Shown: positions 11,594 to 22,000, numbered from the stretch's first letter. The stretch is 64,000 nucleotides of DNA from Leptidea sinapis (GCF_905404315.1 NC_066290.1:9795453-9859452), one strand, 5' to 3'. The notes: generated by a model from the letters alone, not told the origin. Program-made: numbers and translations.

Positions 11594-12799
11594 TCACCGC
11601 CGCCCACACTCTCTTGCAACACCATAGGAATCACAGAAGCGTTGCTGGCCTTTAAGGAAGGTGTACGCGCTTTTCTTGAAGGTACCCATGTCGTATCGCC
11701 CCGGAAACACCGCACAAGGAAGCTCATTCCACAGCTTCCTAGTGCGAGGAAGAAAGCTCCTTGAAAACCGCACTGTGGAGGACCGCCACACATCCAGATG
11801 GTGGGGATGATAACTTAACTTGTGGCGTGTCGTGCGAAGGTGAAATTCGGCGGCAGTCTTCTGTCGGAACTGTACTTCAGGCATGGAGCTCTGACACCGC
11901 GGGATGGTCGGCGGTGTTTTTCCGTTGTCGTCAAGAGTCGAGTTGGAGGCAAAAAGAGTGCACAGGAGATCGGCTTTCTCTTTTGCCGTATGGGCCAGGG
12001 TGTCATTCCTCATGTGCAACGGCGGCACGGACGGCTGGTTGAAGTTACCAAAAGCAGCTTTCGACAACGACCAGAACTTGCGTGTCCCGGTCGGGTAGCT
12101 GGAAAGCTGCTCGCCAATTTTGACGACGTGCTTCGATTTCGCACGGGCGATTTGCCGCTTAAAAAATCTGGAGGCACGGTTATATTTCCTCTTCAGAACT
12201 TTGCAGTTCGGATCCTTTGAGCCCAGCGCCGCAACCCAATACGCCTGTTTTTTGCAGTCAGATGCTGCTTTAACTGACGCATCGAACCAGGGCTGTGATC
12301 TGCCACCGATCGGTACTATAGAGCTTGGTATAAAAATATCCATGCCCTGCAGTATCACATCGGCTACTGCAACGGCGCAGGCACTAGGATCATCCGAAGG
12401 GAAACAAACCCTTCCCCAAGGGTAGGATGCAAAAAAGGAACGCATCCTATCCCAATCTGCTGACTTGTAGTGCCAAACGCGGCGGGTCGCTGGTGGTCTG
12501 CGACGTTGGCGTCGGATGGGCACTATACTCCTGACCAGGCAATGGTCGGACGTTCCGAGAGGGGCGTCGACAGAGACCTGGTAACCATCGGGATGTGTAG
12601 TTAGCAGAAGATACAATAAGGACGGCATGTGGCTATCCACATCCGGGAGCCGCGTTGGCGACTCGACCAATTGGGACAGACCATACGCATTGGCGTTGAC
12701 CATACATATTGCATTGGCAAACTTATGCACAGATCGCCCTGCGTAGTCTGTAGTACGTGATCCAAGCCATTCGGCATTGTGCCCGTTGAAATCACCCAA
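11594..12799 (-). CDS. LINE-a ORF2: endonuclease part fused in frame to RT C-terminus
   Basis: A continuous 401-codon frame. Residues 1-115 are the second half of an APE-like endonuclease, with GDFNGHNAEWLG at the start and the catalytic SDH in PLGTSDHCLV. A linker follows with the FPSDDPSACAVAVADVIL and RSQPWFDASVKAA segments typical between EN and RT. At about residue 315 the frame passes from QSSMPEVQFRQKT directly to AAEFHLRTTRHKL, which belongs to the RT C-terminus, and ends ARECGRR. RT palm motifs (YADD-type) are absent. The apparent ATG is not the true start: endonuclease sequence continues upstream in another frame. Domestication is possible but unsupported; a recently deleted mobile copy is simpler. 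Confidence 0.8.
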   Translation of the reverse strand: MGDFNGHNAEWLGSRTTDYAGRSVHKFANAICMVNANAYGLSQLVESPTRLPDVDSHMPSLLYLLLTTHPDGYQVSVDAPLGTSDHCLVRSIVPIRRQRRRPPATRRVWHYKSADWDRMRSFFASYPWGRVCFPSDDPSACAVAVADVILQGMDIFIPSSIVPIGGRSQPWFDASVKAASDCKKQAYWVAALGSKDPNCKVLKRKYNRASRFFKRQIARAKSKHVVKIGEQLSSYPTGTRKFWSLSKAAFGNFNQPSVPPLHMRNDTLAHTAKEKADLLCTLFASNSTLDDNGKTPPTIPRCQSSMPEVQFRQKTAAEFHLRTTRHKLSYHPHHLDVWRSSTVRFSRSFLPRTRKLWNELPCAVFPGRYDMGTFKKSAYTFLKGQQRFCDSYGVARECGRR

Positions 12800-12804
12800 G
12801 ACTA

Positions 12805-13206
12805 CTAGACGATTTCAGCGGAGGGGATCTGAGCAAGAACGTCATCAAATGCCGCTTGAACGCAGCCCATGAGGTGATCCGTTTCTGCGTTACCACTATG
12901 AGACCTGTAGACACACGCATAGATCCGGACGCGGTCCTCTAAATCTACGCGGAGCCAGAGAGTAGACAGGTCCCTACCCTCAAAATTGCCGAGACGGGGA
13001 CAGCAGATATCCTCCCTAACGTACACACATACCCCGGCATGTGGCATGAAATTATGCTCAATTTTGTACGCGGGGTACGTTTAATATGACGTATCGCTAG
13101 GTCGAGATATCTGCGTCTCCGTAAGGAAACACAAGGCCGGCTGCGCCGTCTCAAGGTGGTGGTGGACGGCGTTTAAGTTGAAGTGAATTCCCCGGATGTT
13201 ACAAAA
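12805..13206 (-). pseudogene. LINE-a ORF2 N-terminal endonuclease half, broken
   Basis: Reads the start of an APE-type endonuclease: LNVDFCNIRGIHFNLNAV, LCFLTETQISRPSDTSY (with the catalytic Glu of TET), then an in-frame TAA near 13078, then AGVCVYVREDICCPRLGNFE and IYACVYRSHSGNAETD to IPSAEIV. A frameshift near 12805 separates it from the GDFN frame downstream. With this half the endonuclease is complete in length, but the copy cannot make it without repair. Confidence 0.8.
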
Positions 13207-13459
13207 GTCCACGTTAAGCGTGGAGCGGGGTGCCGTGGTGTTGCTGCCCCGTTTGTCCTGTGACATACGCGGTACCGTGCCCTCCCCATAGTACGAGGGG
13301 CAGCCCGAGCGCGAATGCTCGGGGAGGGATTCTCCGGCTCTACAAGATCCGGTACCCTCCTGGGGTAGTTTCTCTTTCAATACCGCTCTCATATTTTGTT
13401 GGGGGGGGGGAATGGCCTCCGGTCCTCGACACTAACCTATGCGAAACATAGCGGCACTA

Positions 13460-13690
13460 GGCCGCTACTTCACGCCGGTATTCTGTGCGAGTATGGTAAG
13501 TAACCCGGACGAGTCTGGCCCGATTGTGCTGACGTCATAAGACGGCAGCGTGACTCTCCCACTTTCAATAAGCCCGTAGTCACCTCTTACGACACCCTTG
13601 GACCTGGGGCTACCCTATTCTTTTTACGCCACGGGGCAGCACAGGGCAAATGTCTGGTCTTCATGGATAACACCATGGTCCTTGGTACTA
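13460..13690 (-). mobile_element. LINE-a 5' region
   Basis: The minus strand carries the GTGTCGTAAGAGGTGACTA motif found at the 5' side of many insect non-LTR elements, a TGACGTCA palindrome (about 13530) and GC content well above the surroundings. A related segment lies at 59160-59235. The exact 5' end is uncertain; the flank near 13680 has CCAAGG, which could pair with CCAAGA at the 3' junction as a target duplication. Confidence 0.55.
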
Positions 13691-14248
13691 AAGACACGAT
13701 TTAGTTTAATATCGTTGTTAATGTTATTAAAAATTAAGTGTGTCACATTTACGAGCATAAGTTATACAAAAACATTTCGTAGTGTTTAAAATGAAATTAT
13801 TTTTGTCACACTACTCACTCAATCTTTGTAAGTCAACTTGGAGTTGCAAAACGTCTTCAAACAAATATGCAGAACCCTGTCTAAGAGTTCGGAATTGCAC
13901 AAAAAGTTCGGTGCGTGGTAAGAGTAAATTGTAAAACAAGTTCTGCAGCTGCCATTTACATCTGTTTCCATCTCGTTGACAGGTCAATACTCTTCAAGTT
14001 GCTAAAGACTAGCTAGACTTAAGAGGGGCCAACCCGTCATATTTTTCATACAAACGCTCGTATGTGGTTATGTCATTTTGACGCATCTTTCTTAGAATTC
14101 TGATAGGTATCTTGCACATATACATTGCTACTAAGTTTCTATCAAAGCAGAAAATGCAAATTTCAAGAAAAAAATTCAGTGTAACCCTCCAAATACCTGC
14201 GTTTTTTACAAATTTTAAACACTGTATGATATAATACTCACCATCTAT

Positions 14249-14445
14249 CTATATGTCTGGCGTTCCTCTTCAGTGCGGTTTTTATGGAACTTTCTTCCAC
14301 GTACAACCAAACTATGGAATGAGTTTTCTTGTGCGGCGTTTCCACCACGATACGACGTGAGTACTTTAAAAAAAAGCACTTACAGCTTTTTAAAAGGCCG
14401 GAAACGCTTTTATGATTACTTTGGTATTGCAGGAGAATTTTAGAA
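14249..14445 (+). mobile_element. LINE-a 3' fragment, diverged
   Basis: Matches the RT C-terminal region: TGGCGTTCCTCTTCAGTGCG, ACTATGGAATGAGTTTTCTT, AAAAGGCCGGAAACGC and GTATTGCAGGAGAATTTTAG. Frames are broken and the terminal tail is lost. Confidence 0.65.
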
Positions 14446-14499
14446 GGTAGAAAATAATGGCCCTTATCGACTTGAGACAATCCTTAGTGAATGATCAGT

Positions 14500-14765
14500 C
14501 TATTTTTCTTGATTTTATCCTCACCTGTTTGGCTCTTTGGTGGTCCAACATTGAATGTCGATCGCTTCTCTCCTATTTTATTCTGGATGTACTTTTGCAA
14601 GATCTTTTTATTTCAACCGCAGCTGCATGGCTCTTTGATGATTCAACATTGGATGCGGCCGCTTGCCTTATTTTCTATTCTTCCGGATTTTTAGCAGGTT
14701 TTTTAATGTCAGCCTTACCTGTATTTCTCTTTGGCACCAGTCTACTGGTGAAAATATTTTAAAAA
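14500..14765. repeat. Internally repeated, formerly coding-looking segment
   Basis: Two diverged tandem units of about 57 bp spaced about 105 bp apart start GGCTCTTTGGTGGTCCAACA (near 14530) and GGCTCTTTGATGATTCAACA (near 14628), with a partial third near 14730. The plus strand is open from 14457 to 14762 and repeats a WLFxxSTLD-like pattern. The minus strand repeats an NK...R pattern with stops. Which strand coded, if either, is unresolved. Confidence 0.3.
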
Positions 14766-15407
14766 TCGGTCATGAACGAATGTACCACCACATGTCTGTG
14801 ATCAATAAATAAAAATGTTATTTCATTTATTTGTGTAATAATTTACTTTTGCAATCAGTAGAAATGTTATTACTACATTTTAAATTTGAGAAAACCTCCA
14901 CTTGACACTTTCTCAGTGGTAACCCGTGGATTTATTTAGAATTAGGGCAACAATGTGATATCCTCATAATAAAAAAACTAATTACGCGATAAGTAACTCA
15001 TAAATAAGATTATGGAAACAGCGAATTTAAAAACATCAATGAATTACTTAAGAACTAAACATACGACTTATAGAATTAATAAATTCGTGAAAAAAACACA
15101 TTTGATAGACACCAATTATGAAACGTCCTTGACATAATGCTGCTGCTGTATTAAATCAATATTATAGTCTGATTTAACACAATTTAAAAGTCAAAATATA
15201 TTTATGGTGATCTATGATCAGGTTCCGTATCAAATATTTAAACGGCAATACAATTTTGATGTTGATAGCCGATAGTTAATTTATGTATCATTAAAGGTGA
15301 GACGAGACATAATTACCATTTATCTAGCGGGCAAATTAATAATGTATTTGGAGTTTTTAGTAGTTCTTATTGATAAATTAATTTGTAATATTAGTTGGAG
15401 TTATAAA

Positions 15408-15490
15408 CCACATCTCCTTCCTTGTACTTAGACTACATCTTAATGTAGTTAAAGTACAAGTAAGGTACAAGTTGTGAAGGAGGTGTTGGG
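15408..15490. repeat. Foldback structure
   Basis: Inner arms CTTGTACTTAGACTACAT (15421-15438) and ATGTAGTTAAAGTACAAG (15443-15460) pair except at two central positions around a 4-base loop. Outer segments (CATCTCCTTC at 15411-15420 and GAAGGAGGTG at 15476-15485) are also complementary, separated from the inner stem by an asymmetric 15-base bulge. It could be a small foldback transposon or a structured transcript. Confidence 0.6.
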
Positions 15491-15705
15491 AAAACTAGGC
15501 GTATATATGCTCGGAGATTTTTTTATATTATAGGGGCAAAATTGGTAAGTGGTGGAAGCTCTTCATCTGGTGGAAATCGAAAACAAGCCGCTCGCGGATA
15601 CAGGCTATATTCTGATATCTCTTGATACGCAAAATTCTACATAATAAGAAGGACAACTTATAACTGTTCATGTGTAGGTGGGGTAAAATACTAACTCAAT
15701 TAGTT

Positions 15706-15795
15706 AGTATGAAGTTAGGCTGGTCTAAGGCGCCAGGCTTAATCTCTGGTACCGAGAGAAATACTCTTTCTCTCGGAGCCCACACCCCTGATCAA
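15706..15795 (+). pseudogene. tRNA-Leu(UAA)-like relic
   Basis: TGGTCTAAGGCGCCAGGCTT (15721-15740) matches the D-loop to anticodon-stem region of eukaryotic tRNA-Leu. The anticodon arm CCAGG-CTTAATC-TCTGG shows anticodon TAA. The variable region has become a 10-bp perfect stem (CCGAGAGAAA/TTTCTCTCGG). The T-arm with its GGTTCGA B box is missing, although CCCACACCCCTGATCA resembles the tRNA-Leu 3' part. The 5' acceptor strand no longer pairs. It is a degenerate gene or retro-copy, not a functional tRNA. Confidence 0.55.
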
Positions 15796-15799
15796 GGTT

Positions 15800-16460
15800 T
15801 TTTTACCACATTATATTTAAATTTTTATAATCAAGTATTCATTCGTTTTCTTATTGAAATAATATTTTTTGGAAATATTTTTGATTAACATTTTATTGAT
15901 TGTTTTTTTTATGTTTTTCTTTGAAATATTTGTTTCTAAGCTTTGTCCGTTGAAGTTTCACTATGTGTCCCAGCACACATTCGATTATTTTATAAAGATT
16001 CATAATTATTTGCAAACATTGCATCACAAAGCTATTTGTCTTCTATGGAAACTCTTCAGTAATAAAGTTTATAAGGAAAAAATATTACCGCTGATGTCTT
16101 GCTAAATCTAGGTCACTGTATTATTAAGACATACTTCTCATATCAACAACCTAACAATAAACTTATAAGGCTCGAATACATTTTTCGCAGGAGACTTTTG
16201 ACTTTTAGTGCGCATTAAACTGTTTTTTATTTGTGTCCATCTTTACATGTTAATTTGCGTTTAATTCTTAATTATGACTATATCGAGCCATATTTGATAC
16301 AAAATATAAATCCTACATAATTATCATCAAATATAATATATTTTAGAGCAATATTTGTTTACAAATAATATTATATTTGTATCTGTTTTGTATATCTCAA
16401 AATCAGCTTTTACAATTTATATGAAATTTACTTATATAATTTATACGTAGATACTAGATA
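15800..16460. other. No recognisable feature
   Basis: Very AT-rich. An open stretch near 15869-16105 is hydrophobic low-complexity sequence without splice or start context. Confidence 0.4.
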
Positions 16461-16462
16461 GA

Positions 16463-16630
16463 TGCCAGGTTTATTACTTTAGTGTGCGTGACAAGCTACG
16501 TCTTACACTCGTGATTTGTATGTCACTTTGTGTTAGTGTGCGTGTATTATTCAAAATAGAGGTTAACTGTCAACTTAAATTTTTTTTAGATAATTTTACA
16601 GCTGGCACAGTTTATCTAGGCGTACATATG
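16463..16630 (+). repeat. Dispersed repeat B
   Basis: Copy of a repeat of about 170-200 bp also at 25336-25530 and 36994-37190 (+) and 21826-22000 (-). Shared blocks: CCAGGTTTATTACTTTAGTG, TGCGTGACAAGCTACGTCTT, CTCGTGATTTGTATGTCACT, TCAAAATAGAGGTTAACTGT, then an ACAGCTGGCACAGTTTATCT end. It has no coding capacity. Class unknown. Confidence 0.75.
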
Positions 16631-16997
16631 ATCTAAGGAAATTTAATATACAGGGATTGTTGGTGGAAAAAAAAATACTTACAATAATAAGACAAATGCT
16701 ATCTTGTTTTCCAGATTTTTTTGTCAGCCATTTGATTAATTCCCTGCCTTCATCTCTCCTTTTTATGGTACTACTGACTTCCCTTTATTTTCAACATCTT
16801 CTTTGCATGACCTAATCTGATAAGTCCTAAGATCCTAAGTCCAAGAACACACTTTCATACTTATTTACTTGAAAAACATTTAAATATTTAAATTCAACAT
16901 GCACATGACCTCTATTTAAGATTTATGTGACAAAAATTAATAATATCATGATTAATTATACTTACGGGAAATATGATTAAATATTAATTGACATATG

Positions 16998-17218
16998 TGT
17001 AAGCATTACTGTGTTTCGGTCTGAAGGGCGCCGTAGCTAGTGAAATTAGTGGGCAAATGAGACAACATCTTATGTCTCAAGGAAACGAGCGCATTTGTAG
17101 TGCCTCTCAGAATTTTTGGGTTTTTCAAGAATCCTGAGCGGCACTGCATTGAAATGGGTAGGGCGTATCAATTACCATCAGCTGAACGTCCTGCTCGTCT
17201 CGTCCCTTATTTTCATTA
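16998..17218 (-). repeat. Repeat A copy
   Basis: Reverse complement of the reference copy at 1945, keeping the GGGCGCCGTAGCTAGTGAAA block, the hairpin arms around CTGAGCGGCACT and the GACGAGCAGGACG terminus. Confidence 0.8.
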
Positions 17219-17224
17219 AAAAAA

Positions 17225-19190
17225 TATAAACCCATTACAAAAACTTGTTAGTATATTGTCTTCACTTCTTCTTTAATAATATTTTTCTGAATCATTTCAA
17301 AACTCTATAATTATTCTCGAACCGTACGTTTGACGTTTGACTTTGTTTCGTTGAAGCAGTATTGCCTATCCTGCGGTCTTGCTTGCACAGTTTGAGTTAG
17401 TGTTCATTTGAATGTATAACGGTTATTTGAAGGGGATTTCTTTCAATTGGAGTTTCACATCTTGCAAGGTGCTATGCTGCGGTGCTAATTTTTGATGTTC
17501 AATAAGTGATTTGAAATGTTATTTTGAATAAAAATTTGAATTTGAAAAAACGGATGATTATGTCTTTTGACTTAGGTTGAATTACCGTTCATAACTTACA
17601 AATTTTCAACAGAATGCCGCCTCTATTAAACTGCTCAGTATAATTTAAGTTTATTGGAAAGATTATGTGGAAATCGAAGGCTTTGTTCTTTTGCGGTGCC
17701 ACCTACATTTATTACACACCAGTAACATGTGACTTAACGCTGATTTACTAATTCTGTATCACTCGGAAAAATATCTTGTGGAATGAGTGAGAGTGAATAG
17801 ATGACCGATGTTATTTTTTTTTAAATAAACTAAGCAAATGGCTTACGTCATGGACATCCGCAACACCAGGGTCAAGAGATGCGTGGCCAGCCTTTAAGGT
17901 CCGTTATTGCGTGTAGCAAACATGACTGAAATAGTGCTTCAACTATTTAGGGCATTTGATATGTTTGGATATTATTAGGTAGATATGACCAGGATCGTCA
18001 TAATAATTAAAAAAGATTAATTAAGTAAAAAATATTATAAAGATAATATGATTACATAAAAAAAATTATATATTATGGTCCTTCTTAACATTCAATTATG
18101 GAACAAATAGTAATATATCTCCAAGGAATTATTACTAGCAGGACATGCGAAGATGTCGTTTTGAATTTGTTACACTTGTGTAGCCTATAAACTGACTACA
18201 AAAGAATCAGTCCTTTTGTTATTAACATATTATAATGTTATTAAAACATTAAAATAAAAGCAGGAACACGTAACAAGTTTCATATATTTTCAGAGATCAG
18301 GCTCACGTAATAAATATAGGTCTTAACGGTATAGTTTGGTAAACTCGTTTAAATCTATTCTTTATTTGGCTCAACTTAACTCTATCATATCAAAAGCTTA
18401 TTTAGTCGTTATAATAAATCATGTTAAGTATTACTTATCTAAGCAGCTCATTTCAGTTTTCAATAAAAATTATCTTCACAGTATAATCCCAGTTAATAGT
18501 GACCCATTTTTGTAGAAACTTTAAGACTCAGCGGCCGTGTACCGAACGTTTATGAAATTCTCAACAGAATTTTTAATTCCTTTAAATTTTCGCTGTAACC
18601 AAGCGGTCTAATTTAGAGTTTTCATCGCAGCCTTTGTTGCAGTTTTAAGAAGATCCGAATTAATTTTCATGCAATATTTTTATCAAATTATACATTACAC
18701 ATATAAGTAGCTACAGTTAAATATTTTTAAATGAACAAAATGGTTGTTTGTTATCTCTTTACTATTTTTCTTTTGTTTGTATGCTGTGTATATGTGTGTA
18801 TTTTTTGAGTGAACAAAAATCATTTAACTCGCGTCATCGTCACTGTCTTTCCATGATCTATATAGTATCTATGGTGTGTAAATAAATAATATAGTATGTA
18901 TGGTGTGTATAAATTTCAAACAGACAGTTAAGTTTTGCTACTGTTATATTACCTGTGTTGTGGCCAATATAGTTATCTCGATGATATATTATCATAGATT
19001 TTTTGTTTACTTTGCAATTGAGATTGAAGGTGGCGCTGTTACGAATGTTTTATAATTTTTGATTACTTGCTTTTTCCTTTTTTTTATATTCAAGTCAATT
19101 GAGGTCAGAAAGTTTCTAGGCTATTGTTGCATGTTTAGGTATTTCACTATAATCTATCATAAACATTAATATGATGATACTTAAAATATG
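17225..19190. other. Mostly featureless AT-rich DNA with small repeat traces
   Basis: Near 17500-17555 there is a TGATGTTCAATAAGTGATTT...TTTGAATTTGAA tail of the type that ends LINE 3' UTRs. Near 17855-17915 is a short LINE-like match (CAGGGTCAAGAGATGCGTGG) shared with 42390 and 48485. No gene was recognised. Confidence 0.4.
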
Positions 19191-19193
19191 ATG

Positions 19194-19240
<47 letters not shown>

Positions 19241-19241
19241 T
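19194..19241. repeat. (TA)n microsatellite
   Basis: About 24 dinucleotide units with a single TG interruption near 19221, followed by imperfect TATATACACATA. Confidence 0.95.
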
Positions 19242-19561
19242 CTTTATGTATATATACACATATTAAATTTTAGGATATATAATTAATTTATTGATTTTTT
19301 AGAAAGTTATATTTTTAATAAAATTAATATTATTAATATTTATGTAGTTTAAAGTATTGTTGATGGCGCACGTTTGGCACACGGTATAAATGAAATGACT
19401 TTAAGATTGGTACCAGAACATGGTAAATCTAATTAATTTTTTTTTTTAAGTTTTTATGATTTTAGTGTTACTTAAGCGATATTATGATTTTTCAATGTAA
19501 ATGCAGTTTTTGAGTTTCCATAGAATAATAATGAATGAAACCTGATTCCTATGTAGACCGT

Positions 19562-19825
19562 CACCATCAATCATCATCATCATCAGCTGGAAGACGTCCA
19601 CTGCTGGATAAAGGCCTCCCCCAAAGATCTCCACGACGATAGGTCCTACTGTGCCCTCATCCAACGTATTCCGGCGATCTTGACCAGATTGTCGGTCCAT
19701 CTTGTGGGGGGCCTACCAACACTGCGTCTTCCGGTACGTGGTCGCCATACGAGGACTGTTCTGCCCCAACTATGCCATACATATTCTGTCCGTCGAACTA
19801 TGTGCCCTGCCCACTGCTACTTCAG
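19562..19825 (-). mobile_element. RTE-type LINE 3' end
   Basis: The minus strand reads the conserved C-terminus of RTE elements: RTVLVWRPRTGRRSVGRPP, TRWTDNLVKIAGIRWMRA, then DLSSWRSLGEAFIQQWTSSS. It ends in a TGATGATGATGATTGATGG microsatellite, the usual RTE tail. It is 5'-truncated with a couple of stops. Related fragments lie at 22503, 23235, 27995, 46478 and 49028. Confidence 0.88.
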
Positions 19826-19973
19826 ACCGGACTTCTATATAAATACATAATTTCAATATAAAGTATAAGATAGAATTAATTTTAATATATTATGTGGAAT
19901 AAGGCTAATCTGTTTTATTGTTTATTGTTTGGACACTATAAATTATATTCAAGGTTTATTTTTATTGTTTCAG

Positions 19974-20033
19974 GTAGGAGTAAAAAGTATTCCAGCCATT
20001 CAATAGACGCCGATTCGGATCATAATAATTATC
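19974..20033 (+). CDS. Candidate 60-bp exon
   Basis: Lies between a good acceptor (TTTTTATTGTTTCAG) and a good donor (ATC|GTAAGC). Read from phase 1 it is open: RSKKYSSHSIDADSDHNNY. It leaves one base, so its introns are phase 1 on both sides and compatible with the donor at 5032 of the acidic exon upstream. The charged, Ser/Asp-rich composition fits that exon's acidic tail. A chance combination in AT-rich DNA remains possible. Confidence 0.35.
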
Positions 20034-20039
20034 GTAAGC

Positions 20040-21040
20040 GAATATTTGTTATATATTAAACAAAAATAATGAATTAATTACAACAAAATATAAACAAATT
20101 AACATTTTAACTGTTCCCTCTCAATATATTGTTGATAATGTTATGTATGTATGTACAAAGGCACTTATGTGAATTATGTAAAAACTGTCATAATCAGAAT
20201 ATTAACACCAGGAACAAACATAAACCTACTACTCGGATAAGTCGAGTTAGTAAGTATTTTGTGGGACGTTCTATATAATGCTTTACAACGCAACATGATC
20301 CCAGAATATGTTCAAAATAAATGCATTATGGAATTCAAAATTATTGTTAATAGTATTTTATGCAACAGTTGTATAATGAATGTCAAAAAACACGAGTGGC
20401 GCGAGAAATGCAATAGATAACGACACGAACGTTTTCGATATGTATTCTACAACTTGGTAATTTCAAATAAAACAAAAATTAAACATAGAAATATATTGTT
20501 TACTTACTTATCTCTGGTGAGTGGTTTCATTTTTCTTTCAAGAAATAAACCCATACTGCCAACGCGGGAAATTTGATAGCATCTTAGCAAATTATATCAT
20601 CAAGTTTAATTCTTAAGATGACATTAAAATGTTAAGTCTAATGATTTAAACATGAAAATATAATGTATATAACATAGTACTCTTATGTACCTACTACGTA
20701 TTAACCAAAATTTCTATGAACCTAACCTAGATTTTGTTGTGTTTTGCATTAAAACAACGGTGCCTTTATGGCGACATTATAGTCATATAGTTAAAGACAA
20801 AGTCAAAATAAAAAATAAGTATTCAATAATTAGGCTTAAATTAAGCGCTTTTAAATCGTAAACATAAATATTTCTTTTAAATTACTGAATCTACCATAAT
20901 ATGTTCGTTAATGTAAAGTTGAGCTCGTGAGAAGGTTAAGATAACAATAGATTAATTTGAGGAGTAATTTGAGGTGTGTTCATGTTTTTTGGAGTACATT
21001 ATGTAGCTTGTAAGTGTGAATATATAATACAACAATACAA
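20040..21040. other. No recognisable feature
   Basis: AT-rich, no frame and no repeat recognised. Confidence 0.4.
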
Positions 21041-21079
21041 TACAAACTAGGCGCGGGGAATGTTCAAAATACTATCTTC

Positions 21080-21230
21080 GCGCCTGAATAATGCTACTGG
21101 AAACCCAAGCGCTGGCAGCTGTCTCGGTCAACGGATCAGCCTAGCTATCCAACGCGGTAATGCTGCCAGTATTCTTGGTACGCTTCCACGTAATGATAGT
21201 TTTAATTTTATGTAGTCGTAGTAGTGTAGT
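21080..21230 (+). mobile_element. LINE RT C-terminal fragment, second family
   Basis: The frame GQRISLAIQRGNAASILGTL PRNDSFNFM ends in TAG, and the following non-coding sequence (GATAGTTTTAATTTTATGTA) is shared with 59042-59150. This looks like the C-terminus and 3' UTR start of a LINE I cannot name. Confidence 0.5.
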
Positions 21231-21552
21231 AGTTATCATAGTATTCTGTAAAATTGATTATAGATTGGTGAAATACAATATTGAAATACAAACATATATA
21301 TCAAATGGTCAAATATGGCTCCAAATAGTTGGTGTAATATTACATTTGGTGCTGCTCGTCAGTCCTGTTAGCTTCAACTTGGCTTTACTCGCTTTCGCGT
21401 GTCTTAATTATGTACTAAGCATAAACTTACAATACACTAGCGTATAGACAAACGAAACGTGCAAGAGAGAAGAACATCTATAACGGAGATAGAAGAGGAA
21501 AGCGAATATATAGTTACTGTAACAGATTTTGATAGACAAGTCGTAAATAATA

Positions 21553-21825
21553 AGGGACGAGACGAGCAGGACGTTCAGCTGACGGTGATTGATACGCCCT
21601 ATCCATTAACCAAAAATTCTGAGCGGCACTACAACTGCGCTCGTCACCTTGAGACATAAGATGTTATGTCTGATTTGCCCAGTAATTTCACTAGCTACGG
21701 CGCCCTTCAGACAGAAAAACAGTAATGCTTACACATTACTACTTCACGGCAGAAATAGGTGACGTTGTGGTACCTACCCAAAATCTAGCCGGCATCCTGT
21801 GCAAAGGAGCCTCCCACTCTTAGAT
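21553..21825 (+). repeat. Repeat A copy
   Basis: Nearly full copy from GGGACGAGACGAGCAGGACG to GGAGCCTCCCACTC. One hairpin arm is deleted near 21605 (the GTGCCGCTCAGGATTCTTG arm is absent and only AAAATTCTGAGCGGCACTAC remains), so it cannot form the main stem. Confidence 0.8.
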
Positions 21826-22000
21826 CATTTATACTCTGGATAGAGATTGACAGCAGTAAAATCGTCGAAAATGATTGAGATTAACTGCTGACCCCTATTT
21901 TAAGCAATACACGCACACTAACACAAAGTGACAAACAAATCGCGAGTGTAAGACGTAGCGCGTTGTCACGCACACTAAAGTAATAAACCTGGCCCTTTTT
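21826..22000 (-). repeat. Repeat B copy, directly abutting repeat A
   Basis: Reverse complement of repeat B (ACGCACACTAACACAAAGTG, CGCGAGTGTAAGACGTAGC, GCACACTAAAGTAATAAACC). It begins within a few bases of the end of repeat A. Confidence 0.7.

Larger units (their letters stand above)
11537..13690 (-). mobile_element. LINE-a, internally deleted copy with 5' region and endonuclease
   Basis: Minus-strand order: a 5' region at about 13690-13460 with the GTGTCGTAAGAGGTGACTA motif, an ORF2 APE-type endonuclease (13206 to about 12480), an N-terminal linker to the RT, then a jump near 11855 directly into the RT C-terminal tail seen at 7385-8237, and the 3' end (TATTCCATAAAAAA, about 11537). The whole RT catalytic core is missing. 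The copy is therefore non-autonomous, yet it keeps both element ends. Confidence 0.85.

Noticed and set aside
11761..12425. Several plus-strand frames of 60-130 codons
   Set aside because: They are antisense shadows of the LINE-a endonuclease frame.
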